Source: Malania oleifera (Eukaryota > Streptophyta > Magnoliopsida > Santalales > Ximeniaceae). Taken from it: a stretch of DNA of 64,000 bases. Where the stretch lies: positions 34,026,214 through 34,090,213 of the forward strand of contig NC_080417.1 of NCBI RefSeq assembly GCF_029873635.1, in the 5' to 3' direction. The notes under the pieces were generated by a model. That model was not told where the DNA came from and searched no databases. It saw only the letters and a list, made by a program, of their open reading frames with translations. Below, in pieces: positions 21,184 to 32,885 of the stretch (positions are counted from its first letter, which is position 1; each line of letters opens with the position of its first letter). A program made the position numbers and the translations under genes.

Positions 21184-21469
21184 CTAGTTTTAGTACCTAG
21201 ATTTTCTTGGGTCCATGGGGGTTAGTACTAGATTCTCCTTTGACTTCCCATACTTTCTTAATTTTGACATCTTTTTTTTAAAGGATAGTCAAATTTTATG
21301 TGACCCAACCTCTTACATTTAAAGCATGTAATATTTCTACGACAGTCTTTAGTTGGAACATATGTTTTTAACTCTCTTACAAAATATCTCATGTAATGAT
21401 GTCTCTGTTTTAGATTTTCCTTCCCATTAAAACCAAGACCTTCCTTTTCTAGGGAATTTCTTTAAGCTC
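21184..21469 (-). pseudogene. Degraded gag-protease linker
   Basis: Minus-strand frames contain a Cys/His-containing stretch around 21290-21345 (complement of 'acatttaaagcatgta') that may be a second zinc knuckle (C-x-R-x-...-C-F-K-C-K-R-L-G-H type), but frameshifts break it. No intact protein. Confidence 0.4.
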
Positions 21470-21997
21470 CTAGGAGTTTTTCAAAGTTATTTGTCCTTCA
21501 GTAAATTTACAAACAATCTTAGATTTATCTTTCAAATTCTTTTCCAACTCCTCAATTTTCAAATCTTTGTCTTTCATGAGAAATGCATGAGATTCATTTT
21601 GTCGTTCAACTAAACTTGAAAGTTCTTTGATTTTATTTTTCAAATTGGAAATTTTCTTAGTCTTCTTCTCAAGCATTTTAATAGTGTACAAATATTCTTG
21701 TTTCAGTTCATCATATGAAATCATGCCATTCTCATTTTTAGACTCACTAGAATAATAAGAAGATAATGAGAATAATGATTGTACATCAAGGTCATCATGT
21801 GCCATTAGACACAGATTGGCAATTTCATCATCATCGGATTCAGATTCTGAACAACTTGTGTTGTGCGCATCCCAACTGACTTTTAGCGCCTTCTTCCTTT
21901 TCTTGGAGGCTTTCATTAGTTTGGGATACTCAGGCTTGATGCGTCCAACCTCTCTGCAGTTGTAGCATGTTGGTGGATCTTTCTTCTTTTTCTTCAT
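21470..21997 (-). pseudogene. SIRE-type gag C-terminal part with damaged zinc knuckle and coiled coil
   Basis: CYNCREVGRIKPEYP stands where CX2CX4HX4C is expected, but His is Arg and the last Cys is Tyr, so zinc binding should be lost. The rest is acidic (SESESDDDEIANLCLMA) and then a heptad-rich coiled coil (KMLEKKTKKISNLKNKIKEL and onward), the normal SIRE gag layout. It is separated from the gag N-terminal domain by a break at about 21998-22087. Confidence 0.85.
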
Positions 21998-22087
21998 GCT
22001 TTACTCTCATCTTTATGATTTTGAGTTCTAGAATTTTCTGTTGAACTTCTTATTCTTCTTCAAGAACTTCCTGAACTTCTTTGTTAG

Positions 22088-22849
22088 CTAGGTCATGTCA
22101 TTATCTGTATCGGAATCACTTCCTTCACTTGAGTTGCTTGATGATGCCTTAAGTGTTGCGGTTTTCTTTGTCTTATTGTGCTCATTTTTCCTCTCATTTA
22201 TTGCAAGCTCATAGGTGATGAGCGATCCAATGAGTTCGTCAACAGACATCTCCTTGAGATTTCTCCCTTCTGCTATTGCCATAGCTTTTGCTTCCCATAC
22301 TGGAGGTAGTCCCCTGAGTATTTTCCTGATCAACTCATAAGTAGGGTAAGTTTTTCCAAGTATATTTAAAGAATTTGTGATGTGTGTGAATCTAGTGTAC
22401 ATGGATTGTATAGATTCATCAGCGGTCATTTTAAATGCTTCATATTCGTTGGTGAGCATGTCTATTCTACTATCTTTTACTTCCTTAGTGCCCTCATATG
22501 TAACTTCTAATTTTTCCCAAATTTCTTTAACAGAGTTACACGCCATTACCCTTTTAAATTCATTTACATCTAATGCACAAAAAAGCAAGTTGATCGCAGT
22601 AGCATTTATTTGCATTGATTTCCAGTCCTCTTCATTATACTCATCCTCAGTTTTAGATACATTTACCTTATCAATTACTTTCACGGGAACATGATTTCTC
22701 TTGGTAACTATTTTCCATACCTTCCAATCTACATTTAACAAGTATATGCTCATCCTATGTTTCCAATAGGTGTAATTTACACCATAGAAAATTGGTGGTC
22801 TAGTGGATGAGTGTCCCTCACCAAATGGAGTTACACCGATGTGTGTCAT
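22088..22849 (-). pseudogene. SIRE-type gag N-terminal domain (UBN2-like), frame open over 253 codons
   Basis: It starts MTHIGVTPFGEGHSSTRPPI, with FYGVNYTYWKHRMSIYLL matching the DUF4219 start (F-x-G-x-N-Y-x-x-W). The UBN2-type helical region follows (ALDVNEFKRVMACNSVKEIW and TYEGTKEVKDSRIDMLTNEY; LIRKILRGLPPVWEAKAMAI). It is 55 bp from the 5' LTR, as usual. The frame ends at a TAG near 22088, inside what should continue to the zinc knuckle. Confidence 0.9.
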
Positions 22850-22886
22850 GTATATTTTTACAAATGAACTATTAAGTCTATGTAAA

Positions 22887-22901
22887 CCCGCTCTGATACC
22901 A
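22887..22901 (-). other. Primer-binding site of the SIRE-type Copia
   Basis: The minus strand reads TGGTATCAGAGCGGG, two bases after the 5' LTR end (CTAAATCAACA). Confidence 0.9.
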
Positions 22902-22903
22902 AA

Positions 22904-23564
22904 TGTTGATTTAGGTGTAATCCCAAGAGGGGGGTGAATTAGGTATTTTAAAATTTCTTTGAAACTTATTCACCACTTAGTCCCAATTTCTATGTTTAAC
23001 CAATTACTTATTAAGATCGAGTGAGGTTACTCAACAAACACACATGAAATACATGAAATGAAATGTAGTGCAGAAAGTAAAAAGAGTAAGGGAAGAGAGA
23101 ATGCAAACACGATTTTACAAGGTTCAGCCAACTCGGCCTACGTCCTCGCCTTGAGCAAACCACTCAAGGATTCCACTATAATCCCTGCTCCTTAAATTGG
23201 GTCGGAGCTTCCCTTACATCCGCTGCTTACAAGAGGTACACCTCCCTTCTAATCCCCTACTTACAAGAGAAACAGCTCTCTCCTCAAACCCGGTTCACAA
23301 CTCGAACCTTGATTACAATAAAATCTGCAAAACACTCAATGTTGCTTCTAACAAAACTAGTGAGTACAATATATGATCAAACTTGAAGCTCAGTATGTAT
23401 GTAACGATATAATCGTTATATGCAAGAGTATGATTCACTAACTTTCCCTTTTATCAAATCTCCTAAATAATATTTATATAAGTCAATGCAATGGAGAACT
23501 TAGGTTAAATCTTTGAATAAAAAAAAAACTTTGAAGATCGCAAAGATTTGAAACACACTTTGTC
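22904..23564 (-). repeat. 5' LTR of the SIRE-type Copia, truncated
   Basis: It aligns base for base with 15297-15977 of the 3' LTR (with an indel of about 20 bp near 23369) and stops at 'aacacactttgtc'. About 1.4 kb, including the promoter, is missing. Confidence 0.9.
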
Positions 23565-24762
23565 CACCAGTACGACAGGGACTGAATGCAATTTGGGTGG
23601 TTGATACTATATAATACATCTCTATATGCAACGATCTGATTTACCATGATTATGAAATAACTGTATTAACCATGATAATGAAATAAACTGTAACTGTGTC
23701 AACTGTATTTCTGAATTGAACTGTAATCTGTTAGTCATGGTACTAGAAACTGTATAATCATGGTACTGAAAACTACATAATCATGGTACTAAAAATTACA
23801 TAATCATGGTATTCTGTAATTCCTATAAAACATAACCACTAGCTATATATTCTGTAAATCATATCCTGAAAATACTGTAAAACATGTTTCTTTACTATAC
23901 CCATATTCTCAAGCCACGTAGAAATTTTAAACATATTATACATAAATGATAAATTGTATAAATTTCTAACGTAAATAATCATCTGATAAAAACGTATAGT
24001 TTATACTGAAACATAGTAAAATTGCCTAACATAACATATTTCCCTTACCTGATTCTGGCTAAAACCCCTCTACTGAGATGGGTCTTACACCCACAGGGTT
24101 TCCTACTCCACACCCTAAAAATAATTTTCGTCAAAACAAAATATCACTATTTCTTGGCCTACATCATTTTCTACAACTGTCAGAAGACCAAAAACTGAAT
24201 AAAAGACCTTACCCTGGTTTTAGGATGAATTCCAACTTCGTCCCACCAACGATCCGCTCCGGCAGACTTGCAGAGAACTCCGTTAGGAGCGTTGTGGTGG
24301 CCTCAGATCGTCAATCCAGAGACTGACGGGACCGAAATCAAAGGAAGAAGAGGGAGGAGCTGTAGGGGTAGAGAGGGAGACAGAGTTTACGGAAAATTTC
24401 TGCGATTAAAATCAGTTTAGGGCTATTTATACTGCAGGATTCGTCGACAATCCATGTCACCTCGTCGACGAGTCCTATAGAAAGTTCGTCGACGAATTTC
24501 AAACTTCTAAAAAATCCTTCTCGGTATCTTCTCATCGACTAGACGGGACCTTGTTGACGAGGTCCTGAAGAACCCTCATCGACGAACCCCTGTATTAGTC
24601 GACGAGGCCTTGAAATTTCTTGAAATTATTATTACCTCCAAAGTGTGATGTCGTCGACAAGCGCGGAGTGTTCGTCAACGAAGTCTACTGCCTCATTCAG
24701 TTCCTGTTTCCATTTTCCTCCCTCTTTATTATTAAAATACTATTATTCTTCGGGTCACTACA
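23565..24762 (-). repeat. LTR fragment of the family seen complete at 47070-49030
   Basis: It is colinear with about 47950-49030 of the solo LTR there, including 'ccggcagacttgcagagaac' and the common end CGGGTCACTACA. On the minus strand an array of TCGTCGACGA-like dyads (24439-24690) precedes a GTATAAATAG TATA box (about 24423-24432). Its left end is lost at the junction with the Copia LTR, and its right end abuts Gypsy integrase. No coding sequence. Confidence 0.8.
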
Positions 24763-25036
24763 TATGCTCCCATTTCCACACCGGAATAGGCAAAGGCTGC
24801 AATGGCCCTGCCGGCCTCTGATGCTCAGCTTTCACCTGTTGACACATCAGACACTGCTCCACGAACTGAGCAATTCGCCTCTTCATACCAAGCCACCAAA
24901 AGGTCTCACGCAAGTCCCGATACATCTTCTTACTACCAGGATGTACCGTCAACAAAGAACGATGCGCTTCCTCTAGAATCATCTTTCTGATCTCATCGTC
25001 GTTCGGAACATATAACCTAGTCCCAAACCTTAACAC
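24763..25036 (-). pseudogene. Gypsy integrase, HHCC zinc-finger part only
   Basis: EEAHRSLLTVHPGSKKMYRD, then FWWLGMKRRIAQFVEQCLMC and QQVKAEHQR, form the HHCC motif (H-x3-H...C-x2-C) intact. PIPVWKWEHM ends where the catalytic core 'DFV' should begin, at the edge of the neighbouring LTR. Confidence 0.9.
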
Positions 25037-25069
25037 ACCTCTGTCAGAGATGTTAAACTCTGTAGCCAG

Positions 25070-25843
25070 TCAATGCCGTACCTTTTCCATAATCTCTGCC
25101 AACTCTGCATCACTAGCCTGCACGGCTTTAATACGTTCTAACAAAGTCAGCTGGATCACCAAGCTAGCAATGAAAGCCTGATGGTCACCAGACACCAACT
25201 CCACGCCAAGGCTTTCCAGATCCCGTCTGATATGATACTGAGTTACAACTGCAAATGCAGTCAAAGGTCCTGACTTTCGACTCAATGCATCAGCCACCAC
25301 ATTGGCCTTCCCTAGGTGATAACTAATCATGCAATCGTAGTCCTTAATTAATTCTAACCACCGTCTCTACTTCATATTTAACTAATTCTGCGTGAAGAAA
25401 TACCTGAGGCTCTTATGATCAATGAAGATCTCACACTGCACTCCATATAGATAGTGTCGCCAGATCTTTAGTGCATATACAACAGCAGCTAACTCCAAAT
25501 CGTGCATAGGGTAGTTTTTCTCATATTCCTTCAGTTGTCGAGAAGCATAAGCTACTACCTTACCCTACTGTATGAGCACACATCCCAGTCCTTTCAGAGA
25601 CGTGTCATTATAAATCACAAACCCGCCATCCCCCGAAGGAATGGTCAACACCGAAGCAATAACCAGCCGGTGCATCAACTCCTAAAAGCACTGCTTGCAA
25701 TCACTGGTCCACTCAAACTGTACTCCTTTCCTGGTCAATCGATTTAGAGGCCCAGACAGTTTAGAAAACCCCTCCACGAACCAACGATAATAACCCGTCA
25801 GTCCTAGGAAACTCCGAACCTCTTGTACATTCTTTGGCCTCAC
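25070..25843 (-). pseudogene. Gypsy RNase H and connection domain (broken)
   Basis: Frames read [20 protein letters not shown], then [16 protein letters not shown] with stops after it, then [20 protein letters not shown] and ADALSRK. These are the conserved blocks of Gypsy RNase H. The remaining part to 25070 leads to integrase. At least five in-frame stops are visible. Confidence 0.8.
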
Positions 25844-26485
25844 TTAGTCGACCACAACTTCAATCTTGCTAGGATCAACTGATATACCATCACCAGTAAC
25901 CGCATGGCCTAAAAATGCAATCTGACTTGACCAGAATTCAAACTTTTTCAGTTTAGCATACAGCTTCTTCTCCCACAGAGTCTGTAATATTAACCTCAAA
26001 TGGTCCTCATGTTCTTTCGAACTCCTTAAGTATACAAGAACGTCATCAATGAACACCACCACGAACTGATTCAAGTACTCATGGAAAACCCTATTCATTA
26101 GATCCATGAACACCGTCAGAGCACTCATCAACCCAAATGGCATAACTAAGAACTCGTAGTGGCCGTATCTGGTTCGGAAAGCAGTCTTCGCTACTTCCTT
26201 AGCTCTAACCCTCACCTAATGATATCTTGACCACAAGTCAATCTTTGAAAAGACCCGTGTCCCCTGCAACTGGTCAAAGAGATCACCTATACGAGGTAAA
26301 AGATAGTGATTCTTCATAGTTACCTTATTAATCTCACAATAATCAATGCACATCCACATCGACCCGTCCTTCTTCTTCACAAACAGTACTGGAGCTCCCC
26401 ATGGCAAAACACTAGGTCGAATGAGACCCCTGTTTAGTAATTCCTGCAACTGCTCCTTCAACTCTTGAAGTTCTGCTAGAGCCAT
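25844..26485 (-). pseudogene. Gypsy reverse transcriptase (broken)
   Basis: [37 protein letters not shown] and [11 protein letters not shown] are followed by one stop at 26216-26218, then [40 protein letters not shown] and the active site [12 protein letters not shown]. The catalytic FIDD is intact. The element would need at least the stop repaired to read through, and others occur upstream. Confidence 0.9.
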
Positions 26486-26716
26486 CTAGTACGGAGCTTT
26501 AGAGATCGACGCCTTGCCAAACAACAACTCTATAGCAAACTCCACCTCTTAATCCGGAGGTAAACCAGGTAAATCATCTGGAAACACATCCGGGAACTCG
26601 CTGACTACCCGAATGTCCTCAAGCCTCAACTCATCCCGCGGTGGTTCTTTCACACAAGCTAGGTACCCCTGACACCCGTCCAAGAGTAACCTCCTCGCCT
26701 GTAGTGCCGACAAAAT
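26486..26716 (-). pseudogene. Protease-RT linker of the Gypsy polyprotein
   Basis: The minus strand reads GCQGYLACVKEPPRDELRLE, DLPGLPPD and FAIELLFGKASISKAPY, the usual linker before RT, with stops at about 26481 and 26552. Confidence 0.75.
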
Positions 26717-27103
26717 CTATGGCGCTGGACGCACACACGATCCCGTAAATTCATACTCCTGCTCCCCAGGAGGTTTGAAAACTACTACCTTCCTATGACA
26801 GTCGATCATAGCATAACTAGAGAACAACCAATCCATCCCCAGAATAACATCGAACCTCGACATGTCATATACCACAAGATTCATCAGTAGCAGTGTCCCC
26901 TGAATTACTACTAGGCAATCTACCAACATCTTCCCATAGAAAGATACACTCCCAGATGGCGTAGTCACAGATAACACCTCGTTCATGTCTCGGGTCTCAA
27001 CCCCACACCGTCCAACAAAATTCGCAGATATAAAAGAATGGGTTGCACTTGAATCAAACAAAACAAAAGCCTTATTTGAAAGCAATAATAAGGTACCTAT
27101 CAC
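26717..27103 (-). pseudogene. Gypsy aspartic protease domain
   Basis: AFVLFDSSATHSFISANFV corresponds to VLFDSGATHSFIS, so the catalytic Asp is kept but Gly of DSG is Ser. The flap and FDVILGMDWL strand follow normally. The frame is open over 129 codons, but this glycine is otherwise invariant, so activity is doubtful. Confidence 0.9.
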
Positions 27104-27199
27104 TACGTTCCCTGAATGCTTAGCATCCGCTGGAGTAAGAGAGTATACTCTGGTTGTATTTGTATTCGTCTGAACGAGTCCCCGAGGTATCTAATTGCT

Positions 27200-28171
27200 C
27201 CCTTGGTTCACACTAGATACAGGCACGTCTCGCCTCGGTGCATGATAGTCGTGAGCCATGTGACCTAGCTAGCCACAGTTGTAGTAGTTACCCTCGAAAG
27301 ACCGGCACTCACCCTCGTACCGTCTGTGGCATCTGATATAGCGATCCCTAGTATGGCTTCCCTGAGAACCCTGCTACTCGGTATTCTGACGGTAGCCCGA
27401 GCCCTTGTTTCTCTTCTTCCACAATTCCTGACGAGATCCTGTCTGAGAACCAAAAGGTACTATCCTCTTCCTCGATTCCTGATCCACCTCGTTCTCTCGA
27501 ATACCGGTCTCAATCACCGTTGCTTTATCCACCAAAATCGAGAACTTGCAGATCTGAAGCATTCCCACTAGTCTGCGGATATCCTTCCTCAAGCCCTTCT
27601 CAAACCTCTGAGTCTTCTCATACTCGCTCGAGATCAAACACGGTGCAAACCAGGACAGCTCTATATACCGAGCCACATACCCCTGCACCATTATACTCCC
27701 CTAAGTCAGAGCAGAAAACTCATCCGCCTTCACATCACATACTGAAGGTGGGACGTATCTATCAAAGAACACCTCCTTGAAACGGCTCCATGTCATCTCC
27801 TCTGGACTGGCTTTCTACTTCTCCAACAAACTCACCGCAGTCCACCATCAACCCGCCTCCCCAGATAGTTGGAAGGTGGCATAAAGGACTCGCTGCCTAT
27901 TTGTGCAGTGCAGGACCTCCAAGATCCTCTCAGTCTTCTCCACCCAATCCTCTGCTATCGTCGAGTCAAGTCCTTCAGAGAATGTTGGAGGGTGCATGCG
28001 TGTGAGCCTCTCAATGGTGCACCCCACAGCAGTAGGAGAGCGTTCACGTCTCCTCACACTCTGCCCGATCTCTCGTAACACCCGCCTCGTCAAACCCCGA
28101 GGCACAGAAGGTGACTCATCACTCACAGTCTCCTCGGAGCCACTTCTCAGGTTATTATCCTTGGGCTCCAT
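27200..28171 (-). pseudogene. Gypsy gag with zinc knuckle (broken)
   Basis: It starts MEPKDNNLRSGSEE (ATG complement of 28169-28171) and includes HPPTFSEGLDSTIAEDWVEK and RILEVLHCTNRQRVLYATFQ. After a break it continues as GYVARYIELSWFAPCLISSE and RFEKGLRKDIRRLV, the retrotransposon gag domain. Near 27265-27310 a decayed CX2C...GHMAH zinc knuckle is seen, with a stop inside (YYNCG*LGHMAHDY). Two or more frame breaks separate the pieces. Confidence 0.85.
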
Positions 28172-28482
28172 TCTGCAGCACAATAGGAATCTATCAATAT
28201 TCCTACAACACATACAGTTAACACAATGATCTATCACTAGCCGTGTTAATTACTCCCTGCTAGGTCTAGGTCTGTCCTACCACACTGACACGAAAGTCAT
28301 CAATGATCTGCCCTGCTTTTACTGGAATCGTTATCCCAGGAAAAAAATGGAATACCATCGACAAATCCCAACCTAGCAACCAAACAACCCTCAACGAACT
28401 CTACCCATATCCAACATCCTATACTCTGGTATGTACTCACAGCTAAGCCTAACCAAGTCTACAAGACCTAACAACCTGGTTA

Positions 28483-28494
28483 GCTCTGATACCA
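28483..28494 (-). other. Primer-binding site of the first Gypsy
   Basis: The minus strand reads TGGTATCAGAGC, a perfect initiator tRNA-Met PBS, three bases from the LTR end (GGGTGTGACA). Confidence 0.9.
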
Positions 28495-28497
28495 AGT

Positions 28498-30300
28498 TGT
28501 CACACCCAGAACCCGGAAATGGGACCCAAGGGTGAAAAAAATAATCTAACCTGTCCCTGTATCATACAAACCATCCACAAATACAGTACAAAGGATGAGG
28601 GTCCGACCCCATGGGGTTCCCAAGCACCCTATACACATCCAACACAATAGAATGTACGCAACGGAAATAGTTCATTCTATACACGTACAGTACCATACCA
28701 GAGTCTATACAAGAGCAGACACAGGCTCTATCATACAACATACAAACAGGTGCCTAATACATCTCAAACTGACAACCCACCAAAATACAGTCCTAGCACT
28801 TACCCAATCGCTAACCGCAGTACACCGGCCACTACGCTCCCTACCCTAAGATGCTAGTTCCGGTTACTCGAAGGACCTGTAAAAATGTATGCACAATAGG
28901 GGTGAGACACCTCTTAGTAAGGAAGAACACAAGTTATATCGGTGTGTGGCATTTGAGTGTTATTATGATGCAACATACACGCAGTTAAATGCAGTCCAAT
29001 ACTAATTTTACACAGTGCATACATGCACACACACGTATACGCACACCCACGATCTACCCGGTGTCGTCACACCCCTCGGCCCGAAGCCAGTCTGCGAAAA
29101 TCTGGCGTTGGCCCGTAGCCAACCCGGGAAGCACGGCGCCACCGGCACATGGCTAGTCCCAGACTCCCATGACATCGTATCGGTGCTAACTGGTGGATCC
29201 ACACCCTTCAGTGATCAGCTAGTATAGGCTCACGCCCTCAGATATAGAGTCAGACACTTTTTCCTACATGGCGGGCGATAAACACATGCCTTCGAATATA
29301 AAGCCAAACACTCTCAGTACCTGGAACAATTTCGGAACCATGTTCCTACTAGCAATTTAACCAATCACACACACATGCATGCTCATATAACCAAAAAAAC
29401 CACACCCATTAGGTAATCTAAAATCACAATTTTCCAAACAAATACAATTTAAACAAGTCAAGGCACGGTCATCCCCATAACACAGTATAAATCAACATAC
29501 ACACTCGATTTTCAACAAAACCAGGGATGCAGCCTGTTGCCCCCCCTTTTTCCCAAAACTATAATCATGAGATCCCCCCCCCCCAAATGAGTAGCTAAAC
29601 ACACACATTACCGTGAACCACAATTCTACCAAGTCTGATTTCAAAAATAACCGACATAAACACAATTCCCCTTACCTTTTCCCCAAATAGAAAATCCCGA
29701 ACTCTAAGGCCCCTAAACAATGAACCGAATTCCAAAACCTATAATAAATAGTACAGAATATACTCACAACACGATTCTCTACTAAACTACCAAATCAGAA
29801 TTGAAAATCGAGCCTTACCTCGATTTTACGCCAAAACCCAAAAATCTTCGAAACGGGATTCCGATCCGTAGAACTTGTAGAGAATCCTTCCACAATCATC
29901 GTGGTAACTTCAAATTTATGATTCTCGCAAAAAAAGGCATAGAAATCTCAAGAGATAGAGAGTAGAGAGAGTTCTAGAGAGATAGAGAGAGATATTTGAG
30001 TTTTCTTAGTTGAGAAGTAAAGAAACTTCTATTTATAGGCCTTTGACCCAGCCACATCTCGTCGACGAATTAGATCCTCGTCGATGAGGCTCTATTCTCT
30101 TCTCGTCGACGAGAGCAAGACCTCGTCGACGAGTCTGGGATCTCCAATTTTTCTAAGACTCCTTGGCTTCTCCTCATCGACGAGCCTCTGAACTTTGTCA
30201 ATGAGAGATACAAGGCCTTCGTCAACAAAGCCTATTCAAATTCCCATTTTGCCCCTCTCTTATTTATTTAAACCCATTTATCACGGTTCGGATTCTTACA
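28498..30300 (-). repeat. 5' LTR of the first Gypsy (1803 bp)
   Basis: TGTCACACCC at the left and GGATTCTTACA at the right. Minus-strand TCGTCGACGA-like dyads (30058-30230) precede a CTATAAATAG TATA box (about 30030-30040). It is colinear with the solo LTR at 8899-12092. Its right flank is the cut edge of another Gypsy LTR at 30301. Confidence 0.9.
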
Positions 30301-31250
30301 CCGGGTGTTCCTGTTCATAAATGAAAACATAAATATACAATAGAAGACTAACCACCTCAAAATGTATTACCAGAGTTCTAATTATCCCAATTATACATAT
30401 GTATCTCGATAACATATATTACATCCCAAGGTAGACAAAATATAACATAATCCAGTGTTTCGCCGTACTTACATAAACTAACAAAAGAAACTACTCCTAG
30501 CCTCGTAGCACGCTAGGACTGATTCCTTGTAGGACCTAAAATATGAGATGGATATTTGGGTGAGACACTTCTCAGTAAGGAGGATCAGATTATCACCAGT
30601 GTGTGACCAATATGATTTTTAGTGTGAAGATAATATTTCCATTTATATAATTGAACAAGAAATAACCATTAAAAACTGTACTCACCTGTATAACTGAAAA
30701 TACGAATATTTTCATATATAACATAATTCGGCTCAATATAGCCTATTTCTCGTAAATTCACCAATATATACATAGAAGAACCAACCTCTTAGGCCACTGA
30801 ACTAACGACATGCTTCCACCCTATAACGGGTTGTGCTACCCGAAGGCTGGACTTAGCATATAGCTGGCCGACCAATGCTAAGTATCTTGAACTAATCTAT
30901 AAGTACGATTTGTCTACCCTGTCCACGAACGTACCTCGGTAGGGTCCCCTAGAATGTCCTTCAAGTGGGGTCTCCCAGCATAGCCTACAAGAGTAGTACT
31001 GCACCCAAGCCAAATCGACTTTTCCCTACCACACTTTCATACAAGTGTGGTTGCACTCCGTCCTCATTACAGTTACAATACCGTGCTCACATAACATTTA
31101 ATCCCTCAGGGTTCTTAGACCATATATTGCAATTTACATAATAAACTGTGATAAAATATCATTTCCATATATTAGTATTAAACATACCATATTATATCTC
31201 GATATCGAGCCACTATTTCATAACCTGGCATACAACCATTATTTCATAAC
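30301..31250 (-). repeat. LTR fragment of the second Gypsy (both ends missing)
   Basis: It is colinear with about 33003-33945 of the middle LTR. The first 115 bp or so are lost at 30300/30301, and about half of the LTR is lost at the junction with gag at 31250. Confidence 0.85.
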
Positions 31251-32276
31251 TCGGCAGTGCCCCCATAGTAGTTCCCGTGCGGTGCCTGATTACCTCTGCT
31301 GAGGTGCAAGTGCATTGCCCGCCAGCCCATGGCAATAACAAGCGACGAGGCCGGGTTTAGCACACTTATAAAAGACATTTCTTCTTTCCTAACACTCCCC
31401 CGGATGCCTTTTGTCACACGTAGGGCAAATAGGGTATCATGGGGTACCCTAAGATGCCCCACCACCCTTCTCCCATCTCTGGCCTCCATCGTTACCATAC
31501 CTCCTCCAAGGACCCAGCCTCGAACCCATGTGAGAACCAGAAGGCATGGGCCTCTTCTTTGGGTTCTGTACCTTTACACTTCTCTATCTGCTCGTCTCCG
31601 CCATGGTGGCTTTATCCATTAGCGTAGAGAAGTCATGTACCTACAAAACGGTCATCTGCTCGAAGATCTCCTATCTCAAGCCCCTCTTGAATCTCCACAC
31701 CTTTCTGAACTTGTCTGGTACCATATATGGAGTGAAGCATGACAGCTCCACAAACCTGGCAATGTACTGCTGAACAGTTAGTTGTCTCTAAATCAGATTC
31801 AAGAACTCCTCTGCCTTTGCGTCTCTAGTAGTGGCGAGAAAGTACCAATTGAAGAAAATTTCTCTAAAGTGATCCTAGGTCAGCGATGTAGGTACTGGCC
31901 TCTATTCCTCTAGTAGCCTAACAGCCAACCACTACCACTCAGCCTCTCCAGTCAACTTGAACGTGGCATAGAGCACTTTCTGCTCCTCTGTACATCACAA
32001 TACTACCAAGATCTTTTCAATTTCTCACACCCAATTCTCTGCAATGATAGGGTCGACCCTTCCCGTGAATGTGGGAGGATTCATGTGGATGAACTGATCG
32101 ATGGTACATCCCAGCTCAATGGTGGGACAATCCTGCCCCCTGGAACTCCATATGACCTCGGTTATAAACTGCTAAGCAAAATCCTGAATCACCGATGTAG
32201 AACCATTGTCATCCTCATTTGACATCCCCTCATTACTGCTTCCTCCGAAGTTCATATTATTATCCTTGGGATCCAT
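31251..32276 (-). pseudogene. Second Gypsy gag, duplicate copy, cut after the zinc-knuckle region
   Basis: The ATG (complement of 32274-32276) opens MDPKDNN, as in the copy starting at 42047, and the two are colinear across about 1 kb. The zinc-knuckle region (31251-31400) has many changes. Stops occur throughout. Protease, RT and integrase that should follow are deleted. Confidence 0.75.
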
Positions 32277-32885
32277 CCTGAAGAAATAACCGAAATGAAT
32301 TTAGAATTTTAATATCTTAACTTGTCTTGTGCATTTATAATACTAAAAGATCCATTTAATATCTCAATTCTCAATATAAACCCTGAACACACAACACGGA
32401 TACAAAACCGTCGATGGTTTTACTGAGTCCCTCGAAAACCATCGACGAAAAACCTGAGACTGAGATACCAAGAGCCTATTTTGAGCAAACCGACGATAGT
32501 TGCGAACAACCCTAAAAAACCATCGATAATTTGGCCCCAGCAACCTTCATTAATTCCCTTTTCTCATATATATTTTTAACCATTCTAAAGAACATGCTTC
32601 CAATCATCACTGATATAACAACATACCTAACCAATGAGGCATTCCAATTCTTACCTTTCGAGTTTCAATCTCACCGCTTGAAAACAAAATCGTTCATGGG
32701 TTGCCATGGATTTTTTGAAACCTTCATTTTAGGAAAAACATAGAAGTTCATCAAGGAAATTCTGCCTCCAGGCTACGAAACCAATAACTCAAAATTCTTA
32801 CGTGTATCCTAACTCAAACCTATACTCTAGTAAGATCATCTGACAAAGTCTGCAGAACCTAGCAACCTAGGCTCTAATACAACTC
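32277..32885 (-). other. Gypsy leader and PBS (decayed)
   Basis: The minus strand reads TTGTATTAGAGCC at about 32868-32880, next to the LTR end, a decayed form of TGGTATTAGAGC at 42643-42654. The leader also holds AACCATCGACGG-like dyads at 32408-32545, as does its duplicate at 42178-42305. Confidence 0.7.

Larger units (their letters stand above)
15297..23564 (-). mobile_element. SIRE/Maximus-type Copia retrotransposon, minus strand, 5' LTR truncated
   Basis: 3' LTR 15297-17385 (2089 bp), PPT 17386-17400, pol and gag 18238-22849, PBS 22887-22901 and 5' LTR 22904-23564. The shared LTR parts are almost identical, with a few substitutions and one indel of about 20 bp, so this is the youngest large element here. 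The 5' LTR is cut at 23564 where another LTR begins, so the target duplication cannot be tested. Gene order gag-PR-INT-RT-RH on one strand and the UBN2-type gag place it in Copia. The SIRE/Maximus lineage is inferred from the long LTR, gag type and repeated purine tracts. Confidence 0.9.
24763..30300 (-). mobile_element. Chromovirus-type Gypsy retrotransposon, minus strand, truncated in integrase
   Basis: 5' LTR 28498-30300, PBS 28483-28494, gag from 28171, protease, RT, RNase H and the zinc-finger part of integrase, ending abruptly at 24762. The integrase core, chromodomain, PPT and 3' LTR are absent. The LRFGTRLYVPNDDEIRKMIL and QQVKAEHQRPAGPLQPLPIP blocks are typical of Tekay/Del chromoviruses. 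That lineage is an inference, because the chromodomain itself is missing. Confidence 0.9.

Noticed and set aside
27326..28229. Plus-strand frames across the first Gypsy gag
   Set aside because: Antisense shadows; the minus strand carries the gag motifs.
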